Source: Prevotella sp. E13-17
GTDB lineage: Bacteria; Bacteroidota; Bacteroidia; Bacteroidales; Bacteroidaceae
DNA: 64,000 nucleotides
Assembly: GCF_022024035.1 (NCBI RefSeq)
Contig: NZ_CP091787.1
Coordinates: 558,001 to 622,000 of the forward strand
Reading direction: 5' to 3'
Positions 18,365 to 27,151 of this stretch are shown piece by piece. The notes beneath the pieces are model-generated. The model saw only the letters and a program-made list of their open reading frames with translations. It searched no databases and was not told the origin of the DNA. The stretch's first letter is position 1. Every line of letters begins with the position of its first letter. Made by a program: the position numbers and the translations under genes.

Positions 18365-18401
18365 TCCAAGCCACTGGTAAACGGTAGCTTGGATTTTTTT
18401 T
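18365..18401 (+). terminator. Terminator after tRNA-Pro
   Basis: TCCAAGC (18365-18371) pairs with GCTTGGA (18387-18393), followed by eight T (18394-18401). It lies 11 bp after the tRNA. Confidence 0.88.
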
Positions 18402-18482
18402 GATTGTTGTATGTTCATCGGCATCTGATGACGGCTCAGTAGAGGCTCAAGGGCTCAGTTGCAATTGCGTAGGTTTCGCGAT

Positions 18483-18790
18483 GCTCCCAGAGTCTTGAAT
18501 AGGCATTTCCAGAGTCTGAAGAGGGTCGTTTTAAAGTCTAAAAGCACGTATTCTAAAGTCTAGAAGAGGCGTTTCTAAAGTCTAAAACCAAAGCTTTCGT
18601 TTCTGGTCTAGCCCCTGGATGCTCAACATCCAGCCCTTAGAACAACCGCATCCAGGGGCTAAAACGACTCGTTCCAGGGGCTGGATGCGCCACATCTAGG
18701 GGCTGGACGGACATCAAAACTAAAGCTATTACAACGCAAAAGCGAAACTATAACAAGACAAAAGCAGCACTATAACGCAACTTTCTGAGA
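18483..18790 (+). repeat. 22-bp phased tri-block repeat element, copy 1
   Basis: About 14 consecutive 22-bp units in three blocks. Block A: five units with core TTCTAAAGTCTAAAA (AGTCT at 18491, 18513, 18535, 18557, 18579). Block B: five units around CCAGGGGCTGGATG in either orientation, palindrome centres at 18613, 18635, 18657, 18679, 18701. Block C: three units with core AAAAGCGAAACTATAAC starting at 18716, 18738, 18760. The cores are conserved and 6-8 bases per unit vary. The 22-bp phase holds inside each block and the junction distances equal those in the other copies. Confidence 0.93.
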
Positions 18791-18836
18791 CCTTTTGTGT
18801 TTTCAGTCTGTGTTTATTGAACCTTGCGCAGCCACC

Positions 18837-18912
18837 CCCCTCCCATGTAGGGGAGGGGTCGGGGGTGGGGTCAGTGTTGTTCTAACCGCCAATGGAGATA
18901 CAGACCCCACCC
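18837..18912 (+). repeat. GC-rich 76-bp direct repeat, copy a
   Basis: It is built of nested palindromes: CCCCTCCC-atgta-GGGGAGGGG, then GGGGGTGGGGTC, a 30-base arm with TTCTAAC, then GACCCCACCC. The second copy is 194 bp downstream (19031-19106) with only four differences seen. An adjoining CCCCTCCCC/GGGAGGGG hairpin (18917-18938) follows copy a only. A shortened relative (about 59021-59053) lies beside array copy 2. Confidence 0.88.
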
Positions 18913-19030
18913 CAGCCCCTCCCCTTGAAGGGAGGGGAGTTCTGCGGATGATATATGTAATTTATAGAACATACCCCAAAAGGAATCTTTCGTACTATGC
19001 GGTTGAAAATCCAAGGACTCCGTAGCCCCT

Positions 19031-19106
19031 CCCCTCCCATGTAGGGGAGGGGTTGGGGGTGGGGTCAGTGATGTTCTAACTGCCAATGGAGATACAGACC
19101 CCACCC
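19031..19106 (+). repeat. GC-rich 76-bp direct repeat, copy b
   Basis: Second copy of the nested-palindrome unit at 18837-18912, in the same orientation. The 118-bp stretch between the copies is AT-richer and has no recognised feature. Confidence 0.88.
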
Positions 19107-19140
19107 GTCCCTCCAGAGGGAGAGAGATATTCTCAATAGG

Positions 19141-19241
19141 ATTCCTTTCTATTGATTTCTATCTAAAGAATCTGCTGAGCCACTACAGAAATAACAAAAA
19201 GCGCAAATAAAGGATTACCCCTATGAATTTTCGCTTGAGCC
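19141..19241 (+). repeat. Inverted flank shared with 58896-58995
   Basis: The reverse complement of this stretch matches 58896-58995 at roughly 90% identity by eye, including GATTCTTTAGATAGAAATCA, GGCTCAGCAGATTC, CATAGGGGTAATCCTTT and GGCTCAAGCGAA. Together with the arrays it makes the 18.5-19.2 and 58.9-59.4 kb zones inverted relatives of one element. Confidence 0.85.
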
Positions 19242-19440
19242 TAAAAAGCGTCAACTCACTCCGCGTCCTGTGCGGATATGAAGCATGGATGAATTCAAAT
19301 CATGAGTTGAAAAGTCGTAACGTAAAGATTAAGGTTTATAATTTGACTTACGTTTTTTCATTTTACTTCATGATGCAGTTGGATGACAAAGTTCTTAGGG
19401 AATTTCCTAACCCTGTGCTAGGAAATCCCAAAGAGCGTGC

Positions 19441-19974
19441 TTACCAAATCAGCTCGCCTTTAAAAAAGTAAATGATAGACACACGATAGCGGGGCTGATT
19501 GCTTGATGACAAGCATAACTCGCCTGTATATCCATCAAGATATTGCAACTTTTTCTGGAATAGGAAAGTGCGTTTGGTGTCTCTCACCCAGAATGTTGAG
19601 TCGAGATTAATGTGCATGGATGCTTCCTCAAGCAGGTTCACCAGTTTAGGGCTTGTACGCAGTATATTTAATACTTCGTCAAGTTTTCTCATGGTGGGGT
19701 AGGGATAGCTGAACAGGGTGGTGGTGTAGAACTGCTCTTCAATTTCGTCTTTACTGAAAGGCTCACCCTTATGTATCTTAATATGACGAGGCGTTGTTTT
19801 GCCCAGCACTTTGATTAAGATGCCACACTTATTGCTGCTTTCTTCACGTATGCACATATAGCGAGAGTTTACATACTGGTTGTATGTATTCCTGCCGCTT
19901 TTTTTCAAGAATCTCTCTAGTTTTGGAATTACAGTAATTTCTCCTAAACTCCAGTTGTTTGTATTTGCTGTCAT
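19441..19974 (-). CDS. Hypothetical protein
   Basis: 177 residues, no family recognised. It has no signal peptide or membrane segment. It is rich in charged and aromatic residues, with an N-terminal basic part (PKLERFLKKSGRNTYNQYVN) and a middle RKLDEVLNILRTSPKLVNLL helix. Its own promoter (TTTG-N20-TATCTTTG) lies about 140 bp upstream, which supports expression. Its base composition is more AT-rich than the core genes nearby and it sits beside a repeat zone, so it may be an acquired gene. Confidence 0.6.
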   Translation of the reverse strand: MTANTNNWSLGEITVIPKLERFLKKSGRNTYNQYVNSRYMCIREESSNKCGILIKVLGKTTPRHIKIHKGEPFSKDEIEEQFYTTTLFSYPYPTMRKLDEVLNILRTSPKLVNLLEEASMHINLDSTFWVRDTKRTFLFQKKLQYLDGYTGELCLSSSNQPRYRVSIIYFFKGELIW

Positions 19975-20114
19975 TTTCCTTTTGCTTGGTATGCGTTGTT
20001 ATTCAATGTTACGTAGTGGTTCCTAATAATCGTCTTTAATTGATGCCCCTACCGTTGAACGTTGTAGATAGCTTCGTAGAGGCTCAAATACCTGATTAAC
20101 GTGGATTTATGCTG

Positions 20115-20146
20115 CAAAGATAACAATTTTATGGATAAGTTCCAAA
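20115..20146 (-). promoter_or_regulatory. Promoter of the 177-residue hypothetical gene
   Basis: On the minus strand, TTTG (20146-20143), 20 bp and TATCTTTG (20122-20115). The leader is about 135 bases. Confidence 0.8.
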
Positions 20147-20313
20147 TATTTTTAAATTTATCTAAACAAAAATCAAAAATATAATCAAAAATTATGGTCT
20201 TTTGTATCAAAAGTGGTGCATTTTGTGATAAAGTGTAACTGTTGGCAAGCCAAAGCTACGCATTTGTTTTCGTTCCAAAACTATCGCTTTCCGTATAAAA
20301 AATATTAAAAACT

Positions 20314-20344
20314 TTTGTGCTTCCCGCTACTTTTCGTATTTTTG
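20314..20344 (+). promoter_or_regulatory. Promoter of the DUF6377 regulator gene
   Basis: TTTG (20314-20317), 19 bp, TATTTTTG (20337-20344), giving a leader of about 45 bases to the ATG at 20397. Confidence 0.8.
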
Positions 20345-20396
20345 TCCAACGTTTGTCGGCATGTTTGCATTTGTCGATTGTATCAATAACTAAGTA

Positions 20397-22034
20397 ATGA
20401 TGAGAAAACTATTAATCAACCTTTTCGTGTGTTGTGCCACCATCGTTTATGCCCAGCAAGTCGATATTGAGGCGCGTTACCGTCTGATTGATGAGGCCAT
20501 AGCCCAGTCTTCGTCATATGTTGCCCAGCGCGAAGCAAAAATATCGGCAGCACGCCATGCCTTCGACATCAACAGCGGGCAGCAAAAAATGGATGTGGGC
20601 TATCAGTTGTACGAACTCTACCGCCCCTTTGTCAGCGACTCAGCCATCTATTTTCTCCGCCAGTGTATCTCGCTGGCCGATCTGCAGGGCAACCGCAACT
20701 TATCCGTGCGTTGTCGTTCGCAGTTGGCCATCTGCTGTTCAAACATCGGCCTTTATGACGAGGCCCTCACCATACTCGACTCCATCCATGTCGATAGCAG
20801 TCTTGATAAAATTGTGCTGGGCACCTATTATGAAGCCTATAATAATATTTATGGTGAGCTTGGCTATTACACCCATCTCGAAGATATGCGCCAGATATAC
20901 TGGCAAAAAGAACAACACTACAAGCAGCTGATGTACGACTACCTGCCTGCCACCAGCGAAGCATGCTTTGTTCGCCGCGAGCAGGATGCTCAGAACGCAG
21001 GCGACATCAAGACGGCACTTGCCATCAATGACGAGTGGATGAAGACCGTTGAGCCTGGCAGCCATCGTTATGCCATGACCACCCTTTATCGTTTCATCGA
21101 CTATAAGATACAGCGCGACACCGCACAGATGATGTACTGGCTCACCGAGTCGGTGCTGAGCGACATCCGCAATGCCGTGATGGACCAGGGCAGCATGTGG
21201 GAACTGGCCAACCAACTGATGCTCAGTGGCGATGTCGATCGTGCTTCGCGCTACATTAGCTATACCAGCGACTGTGCCAACCGTTATGGTTCGCGTCAGC
21301 GCAATTGGCAGATAGCCCCCCTGTTGTCGCACATCGCCAAGGAGTATAAGTCGCAGAGCGAACGCACCACCTCGCAGTTGCTTTGTGCGCTGTCTGTGAT
21401 TAGCGTGATGTTGGTACTGCTGTTAGCCATTCTTTACATTGTGCATCACCGCAACATCCAGTTGAATGCCGCCCGTAACGACCTGCGCACCTCTAACGAT
21501 GAGTTGGCCATGGTCAACGATCTGTTGGCCAGCCAGAAGGACGAGTTGTCGCAACTCAATGCCCGGTTGTCGGAGAGCAATCGCGTGAAGGAAGAATATA
21601 TAGGTCGATTCATGAGCCTCTGCGCACAATATATTGACAAGCTCGATAACTATCGCAAGTTGGTCAACAAGAAGATGAAGAACAAAGAACTTGAAGAACT
21701 CTACCAGATGTCAAAGTCCACCGAGCTCAAGGAGAAAGAATTGGAAGAACTATATGAAAACTTTGACAGCGTCTTTTTGCATCTTTTCCCCGGTTTTATC
21801 GATGATTTCAATGCTTTGCTGCAGCCCGAAATGCGTATTCATCCTAAAGCAGAGAACCGACTGACCACCGACATTCGCATCTTTGCTCTTATCCGCTTGG
21901 GATTTGAAGACTCGTCGAAGATTGCCGAATTCCTCCACTATTCCGTCAACACTATCTATAATTACCGTGCGCGTATCAAAAACGGTGCACTCGGCAATCG
22001 TGAGTTGTTTGAAGAGCAAGTGAAGGCTTTGTGA
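20397..22034 (+). CDS. DUF6377 membrane-bound TPR/HTH regulator
   Basis: 545 residues. Order: signal peptide (to about AYAQ, residue 20), a helical TPR-like sensor part (about 25-320), one transmembrane helix (about 326-349), a coiled coil (355-405, NAARNDLRTSNDELAMVNDL) and a C-terminal part ending in a LuxR/HTH-like segment (DSSKIAEFLHYSVNTIYNYR, 500-525). This layout is that of DUF6377 proteins placed next to SusCD loci in Bacteroidales. It probably senses a periplasmic ligand and controls the adjacent glucan locus. It has no kinase domain, so it is not a hybrid two-component sensor. Confidence 0.85.
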   Translation: MMRKLLINLFVCCATIVYAQQVDIEARYRLIDEAIAQSSSYVAQREAKISAARHAFDINSGQQKMDVGYQLYELYRPFVSDSAIYFLRQCISLADLQGNRNLSVRCRSQLAICCSNIGLYDEALTILDSIHVDSSLDKIVLGTYYEAYNNIYGELGYYTHLEDMRQIYWQKEQHYKQLMYDYLPATSEACFVRREQDAQNAGDIKTALAINDEWMKTVEPGSHRYAMTTLYRFIDYKIQRDTAQMMYWLTESVLSDIRNAVMDQGSMWELANQLMLSGDVDRASRYISYTSDCANRYGSRQRNWQIAPLLSHIAKEYKSQSERTTSQLLCALSVISVMLVLLLAILYIVHHRNIQLNAARNDLRTSNDELAMVNDLLASQKDELSQLNARLSESNRVKEEYIGRFMSLCAQYIDKLDNYRKLVNKKMKNKELEELYQMSKSTELKEKELEELYENFDSVFLHLFPGFIDDFNALLQPEMRIHPKAENRLTTDIRIFALIRLGFEDSSKIAEFLHYSVNTIYNYRARIKNGALGNRELFEEQVKAL

Positions 22035-22211
22035 CGATGAAACCGGCAAAAATCAGTAATAAATGTCATTTTACACCTTTATATCTCATCCACTCTTTTT
22101 CTGAATCTCTTTTAGATGCAAGTGTTTAGAAATTAATAACTTGCACTTTTAATGCATTGGTTGTTGTCCACTTTTTGAATCCACGTGTTCGAGTGGCATT
22201 GCTTTTTTGTA

Positions 22212-22219
22212 TAATTTTG
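22212..22219 (+). promoter_or_regulatory. Possible promoter of the glucan locus
   Basis: TAATTTTG matches the -7 box, 88 bp before the susC ATG. No TTTG at the right distance was found, which would fit a promoter that needs an activator such as the DUF6377 protein. A weak hairpin (GCAAGT/ACTTGC, about 22117-22143) after the regulator gene may limit read-through. Confidence 0.4.
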
Positions 22220-22306
22220 AGCCGTCGAAACAATCATCGACGTGATATGTCAATAACCAATTTATTAATCAACTAAAATTATAATTTATCACCAACTAAC
22301 CAAAGT

Positions 22307-25300
22307 ATGAAAGAAAAAAGGTTTCTGTGGTTGTTGCTGGCACTGGTAGTGTCAATGGCAACACAAGCCCAAAACATTTTGGGTACAGTGACAGACGAAC
22401 ATGGAGAGCCCCTTATTGGTGTCTCTGTCGTCGAGAAATCAAATCCTCAGAATGGTACCGTCACCAACCTCGATGGTCAATTCTCCATCAGGGTGAACGA
22501 GGGCGCTGTCGTCGTGTGTAGCTATATAGGCTATGTCACGCAGGAAATGAAAGCCACCCGAGGCATGAAAGTGATGCTGAAGGAAGACTCTCAGGTGTTG
22601 CAGGATGTCGTAGTCATCGGCTACGGTGTGCAGAAAAAGAGTGTCGTTACAGCTGCTATTGCTAAGGTCAGCGCCGACGATCTGGACGGAAAGACACGTC
22701 TGCGTGCCGAAGATGCCCTGAAGGGATTGGCCGCTGGCGTCAACGTCACCTCCTCGTCGGGTCAGCCTGGTTCAAAGTCAATGGTCCGCATCCGCGGTAT
22801 TGGTACCATCAACGACTCAAATCCTCTTTATATTATCGATGGAATGCCAACCGATCAGAATGGTATGGAAAGCGTCAACCCCTATGATATTGAAAGTATT
22901 GAAGTGCTGAAGGATGCCGCTTCTGGTGCTATCTATGGTGCCCGTGCCGCTAATGGCGTCATCCTGGTGACCACCAAGAAGGGTAAGATGGGCAAGGCCT
23001 CCATTAACTATAATTTCGGCTACGGCTGGCAGAGTGCCTGGAAGAAGCGCGATGTGACTGGTGCCACCGACTATGCCATCCTGCAGAATGAGGCAGCCGT
23101 ACAGAACGGCATGGCTCCTATCTATCAGGATCCCTACAATCTGGTGGATGCCAACGGCCGTGCCATCAAAGGTTTTGGTACTGATTGGCAGGATCTGGTC
23201 TTTAACGACAATGCCCCTATAGCGCAGCATGACGTCAGCATCAGTGGTGCTACGGAGAAGGCTAACTACTACCTCTCGTTGGGTTACCTCACTCAAGAAG
23301 GTATCGTAGGTGGTAACTATGGACATTCAAACTATGACCGCTTGACCATTCGCTCGAACAATCAGTATAATCTTTTCGATGATTCAAAAGAGCGCAGCTT
23401 TCTGAACAAACTGGACCTCAGTGCCAACATCTCTTACATGCGTGTACATAATACAGGTGTGGAGACCAACTCTACCTGGGGGTCGCCACTCGGTTCGGCT
23501 CTCTATCTGGCTCCTGTGTTGCCAGTCACACTCGATGCCGGTTATGATCGCGATGGCAATGCCCTTGCTGGCGAGAAGATGATGGATCAGTATGCTAAGT
23601 ACGAGCTCTATCGCAATGACCAGGGTAATCCTTATACCATCCCCAACTATGTGGGCTCTTATAATGAACAGGTCAACCCAATAGCCCTGATGCAGGGGAC
23701 ACCCACCCGCAATTGGAGTCATAAGTTCATGCCAAAGTTCTCGCTCGACCTGCAGTTGTGGGACGAACTGAAGTACCACTTCACCTACAGTGCCGAGCTC
23801 TCGTTCTGGGGTTACGATGCTGCCACCAAACAGAAGTTCTATCTTTCGGGCAATAACAATGCCGACCATACTTCTGCCACATCTTATAAAGGCAATAACT
23901 CAACATGGCAGGTGGAGAACACCCTGACCTACGACAAGATATTTGGTAAGCACACCATCGGCGTTGTGCTGGGACAGAGCGCCATGAAGTTCAAGGGCGA
24001 CGAGCTGGGCGGTTCGCACTGGAACCTCGTCAATATCAACAAACCCAGCCTGAATTATACCACGGGCGGCGATTTGGAACTCTCTACCGATGCCAATGGC
24101 AAGATCACGGGTGCCAAGAGTCTGGTGGGCGCTTGGGGCGGACCTTACACCGAGCATCACCTCTCGTCGCTCTTTGCCCGTGTCAGCTACAACTACGACG
24201 AGAAGTACATGCTGCAAGGCACCATCCGTCGTGACGGTTCGAGCCGTTTTGGTTCAAACAATAAGTATGGTGTGTTCCCTTCATTCTCATTCGGATGGAA
24301 CATCATGAACGAAGACTTCATGAAGGATACACGCGACTGGCTGAGCAACCTGAAACTGCGTGCCAGCTGGGGTAAGAACGGTAACGACAATATTGGTGAC
24401 TTCGCCTACACCACACTGACCACCATCGGCGCCTCCAGCAACTACTATTTTGGTCAGACTGCCTCTATGGTTTACGGCTCGAAAGCCAACCGTCTTGCCA
24501 ACGAAGACCTGAAATGGGAGGAGAGCGAACAGACCGACCTGGGACTGGACGTGGGCTTCTGGAACAACCAGCTGACATTCAGCGTGGATTACTTCGTCAA
24601 GAAGACCAACGGAATGATTATCGAGATGCCCATCCCATCGTATGTCGGCGAAGCTCGACCTCTGGCCAATGTCGGCGATATGGAGAACAGCGGTGTCGAA
24701 TTTGAACTGGGCTATAAGTGGCACATCTCTGATGCACATTTTGCCGTGAAGGGTAATGCTTCTTACTTGAAAAACAAGCTGAAGAACCTGGGTAACGACA
24801 ATGGCTTCCTGGACTTCGGCATCAACCAGTTCAGCGATGGCGGCACACGTGCCGAGAACGGACAGCCATTCCCCTTCTTCTATGGCTATAAGACCAACGG
24901 CATCCTGCAGAATCAGGCAGAAGCAGATGCCTATAATGCTAAGTATGGCACATCTTCAAACCCTGGTGATTTCCGTTTCGTGGATACCAATCGAGACAAT
25001 GCCATCACCTCTGACGACCGCACCAATATTGGTAACGGTGTGCCCGACTGGACCTTTGGTCTGAACTTCGACGCTGAGTGGAAAGGCTTCGACCTGAGCG
25101 TCTTCTTCCAAGGCGTAAGCGGTGCTGATGTGTTCGACGCTACCTATCGTCAAGATATTCCTTCTGGCAACTATCCCACTTGGATATTGCAGCGCTGGAC
25201 GGGCGAAGGTACCAGCAATACGGTGCCCACTATTGGCAACTCAAAGAACTGGGTCTGCAGTGACATGTATATTCAGGATGGCAGCTATCTGCGTCTGAAA

Positions 25301-25516
25301 AACATCACGCTGGGCTACACTTTGCCACGCCATCTCACCCGTAAGGTCGGTGTCAGCCGTCTGCGCCTTTACGCTCGTGCCGAGAACCTCTTCACTTGGA
25401 CCAAGTACTGGGGCTTCGATCCTGAAATCGGTTCGGGTTCTACCAGTCTGGGTGTTGACTACGGCGTATATCCACAGGCTCGCACCTACACACTGGGATT
25501 CAATATTTCGTTATAG
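22307..25516 (+). CDS. SusC/RagA-type TonB-dependent receptor (glucan locus)
   Basis: 1069 residues. Signal peptide to about residue 21 (TQAQ), a carboxypeptidase-regulatory-like domain (ILGTVTDEHGEPLIGVSVVE, 23-100), a plug with the TonB-box region (LQDVVVIGYGVQKK), and a long beta-barrel ending in an aromatic/hydrophobic last strand (YTLGFNISL). SusC proteins import oligosaccharides across the outer membrane, with SusD as lid. It is the first gene of a tight operon with SusD, a binding protein, GH16 and two GH3, so a beta-glucan oligosaccharide is the likely cargo. Confidence 0.95.
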   Translation: MKEKRFLWLLLALVVSMATQAQNILGTVTDEHGEPLIGVSVVEKSNPQNGTVTNLDGQFSIRVNEGAVVVCSYIGYVTQEMKATRGMKVMLKEDSQVLQDVVVIGYGVQKKSVVTAAIAKVSADDLDGKTRLRAEDALKGLAAGVNVTSSSGQPGSKSMVRIRGIGTINDSNPLYIIDGMPTDQNGMESVNPYDIESIEVLKDAASGAIYGARAANGVILVTTKKGKMGKASINYNFGYGWQSAWKKRDVTGATDYAILQNEAAVQNGMAPIYQDPYNLVDANGRAIKGFGTDWQDLVFNDNAPIAQHDVSISGATEKANYYLSLGYLTQEGIVGGNYGHSNYDRLTIRSNNQYNLFDDSKERSFLNKLDLSANISYMRVHNTGVETNSTWGSPLGSALYLAPVLPVTLDAGYDRDGNALAGEKMMDQYAKYELYRNDQGNPYTIPNYVGSYNEQVNPIALMQGTPTRNWSHKFMPKFSLDLQLWDELKYHFTYSAELSFWGYDAATKQKFYLSGNNNADHTSATSYKGNNSTWQVENTLTYDKIFGKHTIGVVLGQSAMKFKGDELGGSHWNLVNINKPSLNYTTGGDLELSTDANGKITGAKSLVGAWGGPYTEHHLSSLFARVSYNYDEKYMLQGTIRRDGSSRFGSNNKYGVFPSFSFGWNIMNEDFMKDTRDWLSNLKLRASWGKNGNDNIGDFAYTTLTTIGASSNYYFGQTASMVYGSKANRLANEDLKWEESEQTDLGLDVGFWNNQLTFSVDYFVKKTNGMIIEMPIPSYVGEARPLANVGDMENSGVEFELGYKWHISDAHFAVKGNASYLKNKLKNLGNDNGFLDFGINQFSDGGTRAENGQPFPFFYGYKTNGILQNQAEADAYNAKYGTSSNPGDFRFVDTNRDNAITSDDRTNIGNGVPDWTFGLNFDAEWKGFDLSVFFQGVSGADVFDATYRQDIPSGNYPTWILQRWTGEGTSNTVPTIGNSKNWVCSDMYIQDGSYLRLKNITLGYTLPRHLTRKVGVSRLRLYARAENLFTWTKYWGFDPEIGSGSTSLGVDYGVYPQARTYTLGFNISL

Positions 25517-25551
25517 TTACAGAGTTTTATGAAATAAAGCGTTTAGATGAT

Positions 25552-27123
25552 ATGAACAACAAGATAAACAACCTATTGAAAAAGGGAATGACGGCAGCCA
25601 ATTATTCACTGCTCACTGTTGGCCTGTCCCTTTTTGTCGCTGCCTGCAGCGACGACTTCCTTGAGGTGAAGAATCCTACGGGAGAACCTCTGGAAGAATA
25701 TTACACGACGGAGGAAAGACTGAACGAGGCGCTTACCTCGGCCTACGCACCGCTGCACTGGCCCGACTGGGACAATGTGGCCTATAATGACCTGACCGTC
25801 GATGGCGAGATCATGGGCGATGACTTCTGGGTCGGTGGCAGCGACGTTCGAGACAACCAGCACTGGCACCGTCTGTTCAACTATGAAGCCGACGGCAATA
25901 ACACGCTTTCCACACTCTGGGGCGACTTCTACAGTGGTATTAAGCGCTGCAACGATGCTATCAAGTATGCAGGATGGAGCGGCAATGCCAGCGCCAGTTT
26001 CCGTGCGTCGATGGAGATGCAGGCTCGTTTGCTTCGCGTGTACTATTATAATATATTGTGGCATTACTATGGCAATGTGCCCTTCTATCTTGAAAACCTG
26101 TCGCTGCCCTACACGGCACCTCAGCTCAAAGCCGACGAGATCTATGCTCGCTTGTTGCCCGAACTGGAGGAAATCATCGCCTCAGAGGTGCTGCCCATGC
26201 GCTGGCCCGCCGCCGAGTCGGGACGCGTCAGTCAGGCATTCGCCTATATGCTCTATGCCGAGATGGTGATGTATCAAAACGACAGTGCACGCTATCCTAC
26301 TGCTTTGAAGTACATGCAGGAAATCATAGGTGATCCAAACTATGACCTGAATCCCAGTTTCGCCGACCTGTGGACAGAGCATGGAGAGTGGTGCGAAGAG
26401 AGCATCTTCGAGATCAACTACAACGATGACCAAGCACAGCGCGACTGGGGCGCAGCAGCCTTGAATGCAGGTGGAACCGTGTTCCCCACACTTTGTTCGC
26501 CAAAGGACTGGAAAGGTGGCGACGGCTGGGATGCCGGTGCCGAGGGTTGGGGCTTCTTGCCTATGAGGGTCGAGACCTATAATATGTATGATGCCGCCGA
26601 CAAGCGTCGTGACGTGACTTGCTGGAATGTGCAGGGCACTCAGTATTCCGAGCGTTATCAGGACACGCATATCTGGCACGGAAAATATCGTCCGCAGACA
26701 GCCAACAATATTGACTGTCCTACCTCGAAGAACCTGAACTATAATAACAACAAGCGTATCTATCGCTATGCCGAGACACTGCTGAACGCAGCCGAGCTGT
26801 TGTTGCAGACTGGTGGCAGCGCTTCTGACGCCAAGGACTACGTGAACGAGGTGCGCACACGTGCAGGACTGAAGAAACTGGATGCTGTGACCATCGACGA
26901 TATCTTCACAGAGCGCCATCTGGAACTGTGCGGCGAGGGCAAACGCTACTTCGACCTGGTGCGTGCAGAGGGCATCAGCGGTGCCACGCAGAAGGCAAGC
27001 ACCGTGCTGGTACCCGATAAATATGGCTACCGCACCAACACATGGACACCCAGCAAGAAGCATATTCCTCTGGCTCAGAGCGAGCTGGATGCCGACCCAA
27101 CGCTGGTACAGAACGAATACTAA
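25552..27123 (+). CDS. SusD/RagB-type nutrient-binding lipoprotein (glucan locus)
   Basis: 523 residues. A long lipoprotein signal ends at C32 (FVAACSDDF). The N-terminal SusD part (DFLEVKNPTGEPLEEYY, LNEALTSAYAPL) and the C-terminal RagB part (RRDVTCWNVQ, YRYAETLLNAAELLLQTGG, DYVNEVRTRAGL, ERHLELCGEGKRYFDLVR) are canonical. It covers the SusC barrel and binds the incoming glycan at the cell surface. 35 bp separate it from susC. Confidence 0.95.
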   Translation: MNNKINNLLKKGMTAANYSLLTVGLSLFVAACSDDFLEVKNPTGEPLEEYYTTEERLNEALTSAYAPLHWPDWDNVAYNDLTVDGEIMGDDFWVGGSDVRDNQHWHRLFNYEADGNNTLSTLWGDFYSGIKRCNDAIKYAGWSGNASASFRASMEMQARLLRVYYYNILWHYYGNVPFYLENLSLPYTAPQLKADEIYARLLPELEEIIASEVLPMRWPAAESGRVSQAFAYMLYAEMVMYQNDSARYPTALKYMQEIIGDPNYDLNPSFADLWTEHGEWCEESIFEINYNDDQAQRDWGAAALNAGGTVFPTLCSPKDWKGGDGWDAGAEGWGFLPMRVETYNMYDAADKRRDVTCWNVQGTQYSERYQDTHIWHGKYRPQTANNIDCPTSKNLNYNNNKRIYRYAETLLNAAELLLQTGGSASDAKDYVNEVRTRAGLKKLDAVTIDDIFTERHLELCGEGKRYFDLVRAEGISGATQKASTVLVPDKYGYRTNTWTPSKKHIPLAQSELDADPTLVQNEY

Positions 27124-27151
27124 TTGTTAATTAAGGAGTTTAGAAAAAAGT

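Larger units (their letters stand above)
18402..19440. other. Gene-free repeat zone after tRNA-Pro
   Basis: About 1 kb without a convincing gene. It holds the 22-bp array (18483-18790), two 76-bp GC-rich direct repeats (18837-18912 and 19031-19106), a stretch of about 100 bp (19141-19241) found inverted at 58896-58995, and a hairpin at 19398-19429. No transposase remnant was seen. A short open frame at 19223-19471 has no recognisable protein and overlaps the next gene. Confidence 0.85.
19975..20396. other. Divergent intergenic region with two promoters
   Basis: 422 bp, strongly AT-rich from 20120 to 20330. It holds the minus-strand promoter of the 177-residue gene (20115-20146) and the plus-strand promoter of the DUF6377 gene (20314-20344). 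A short copy of the TAGAGGCTCAA motif, also seen in the repeat zones, lies near 20071-20081. No other feature was recognised. Confidence 0.7.

Noticed and set aside
18150..18374. Open frame of 74 residues on the minus strand
   Set aside because: It runs through the tRNA-Pro gene and its promoter; the peptide is a shadow of these.
18483..18790. The 22-bp arrays as a CRISPR array
   Set aside because: Units are 22 bp in total with imperfect cores and only 6-8 variable bases, too short for spacers; no cas gene is in the window, and three different cores follow one another.
19223..19471. Open frame of 82 residues on the plus strand
   Set aside because: It has no recognisable pattern, begins in the inverted flank repeat and overlaps the end of the 177-residue gene on the other strand.
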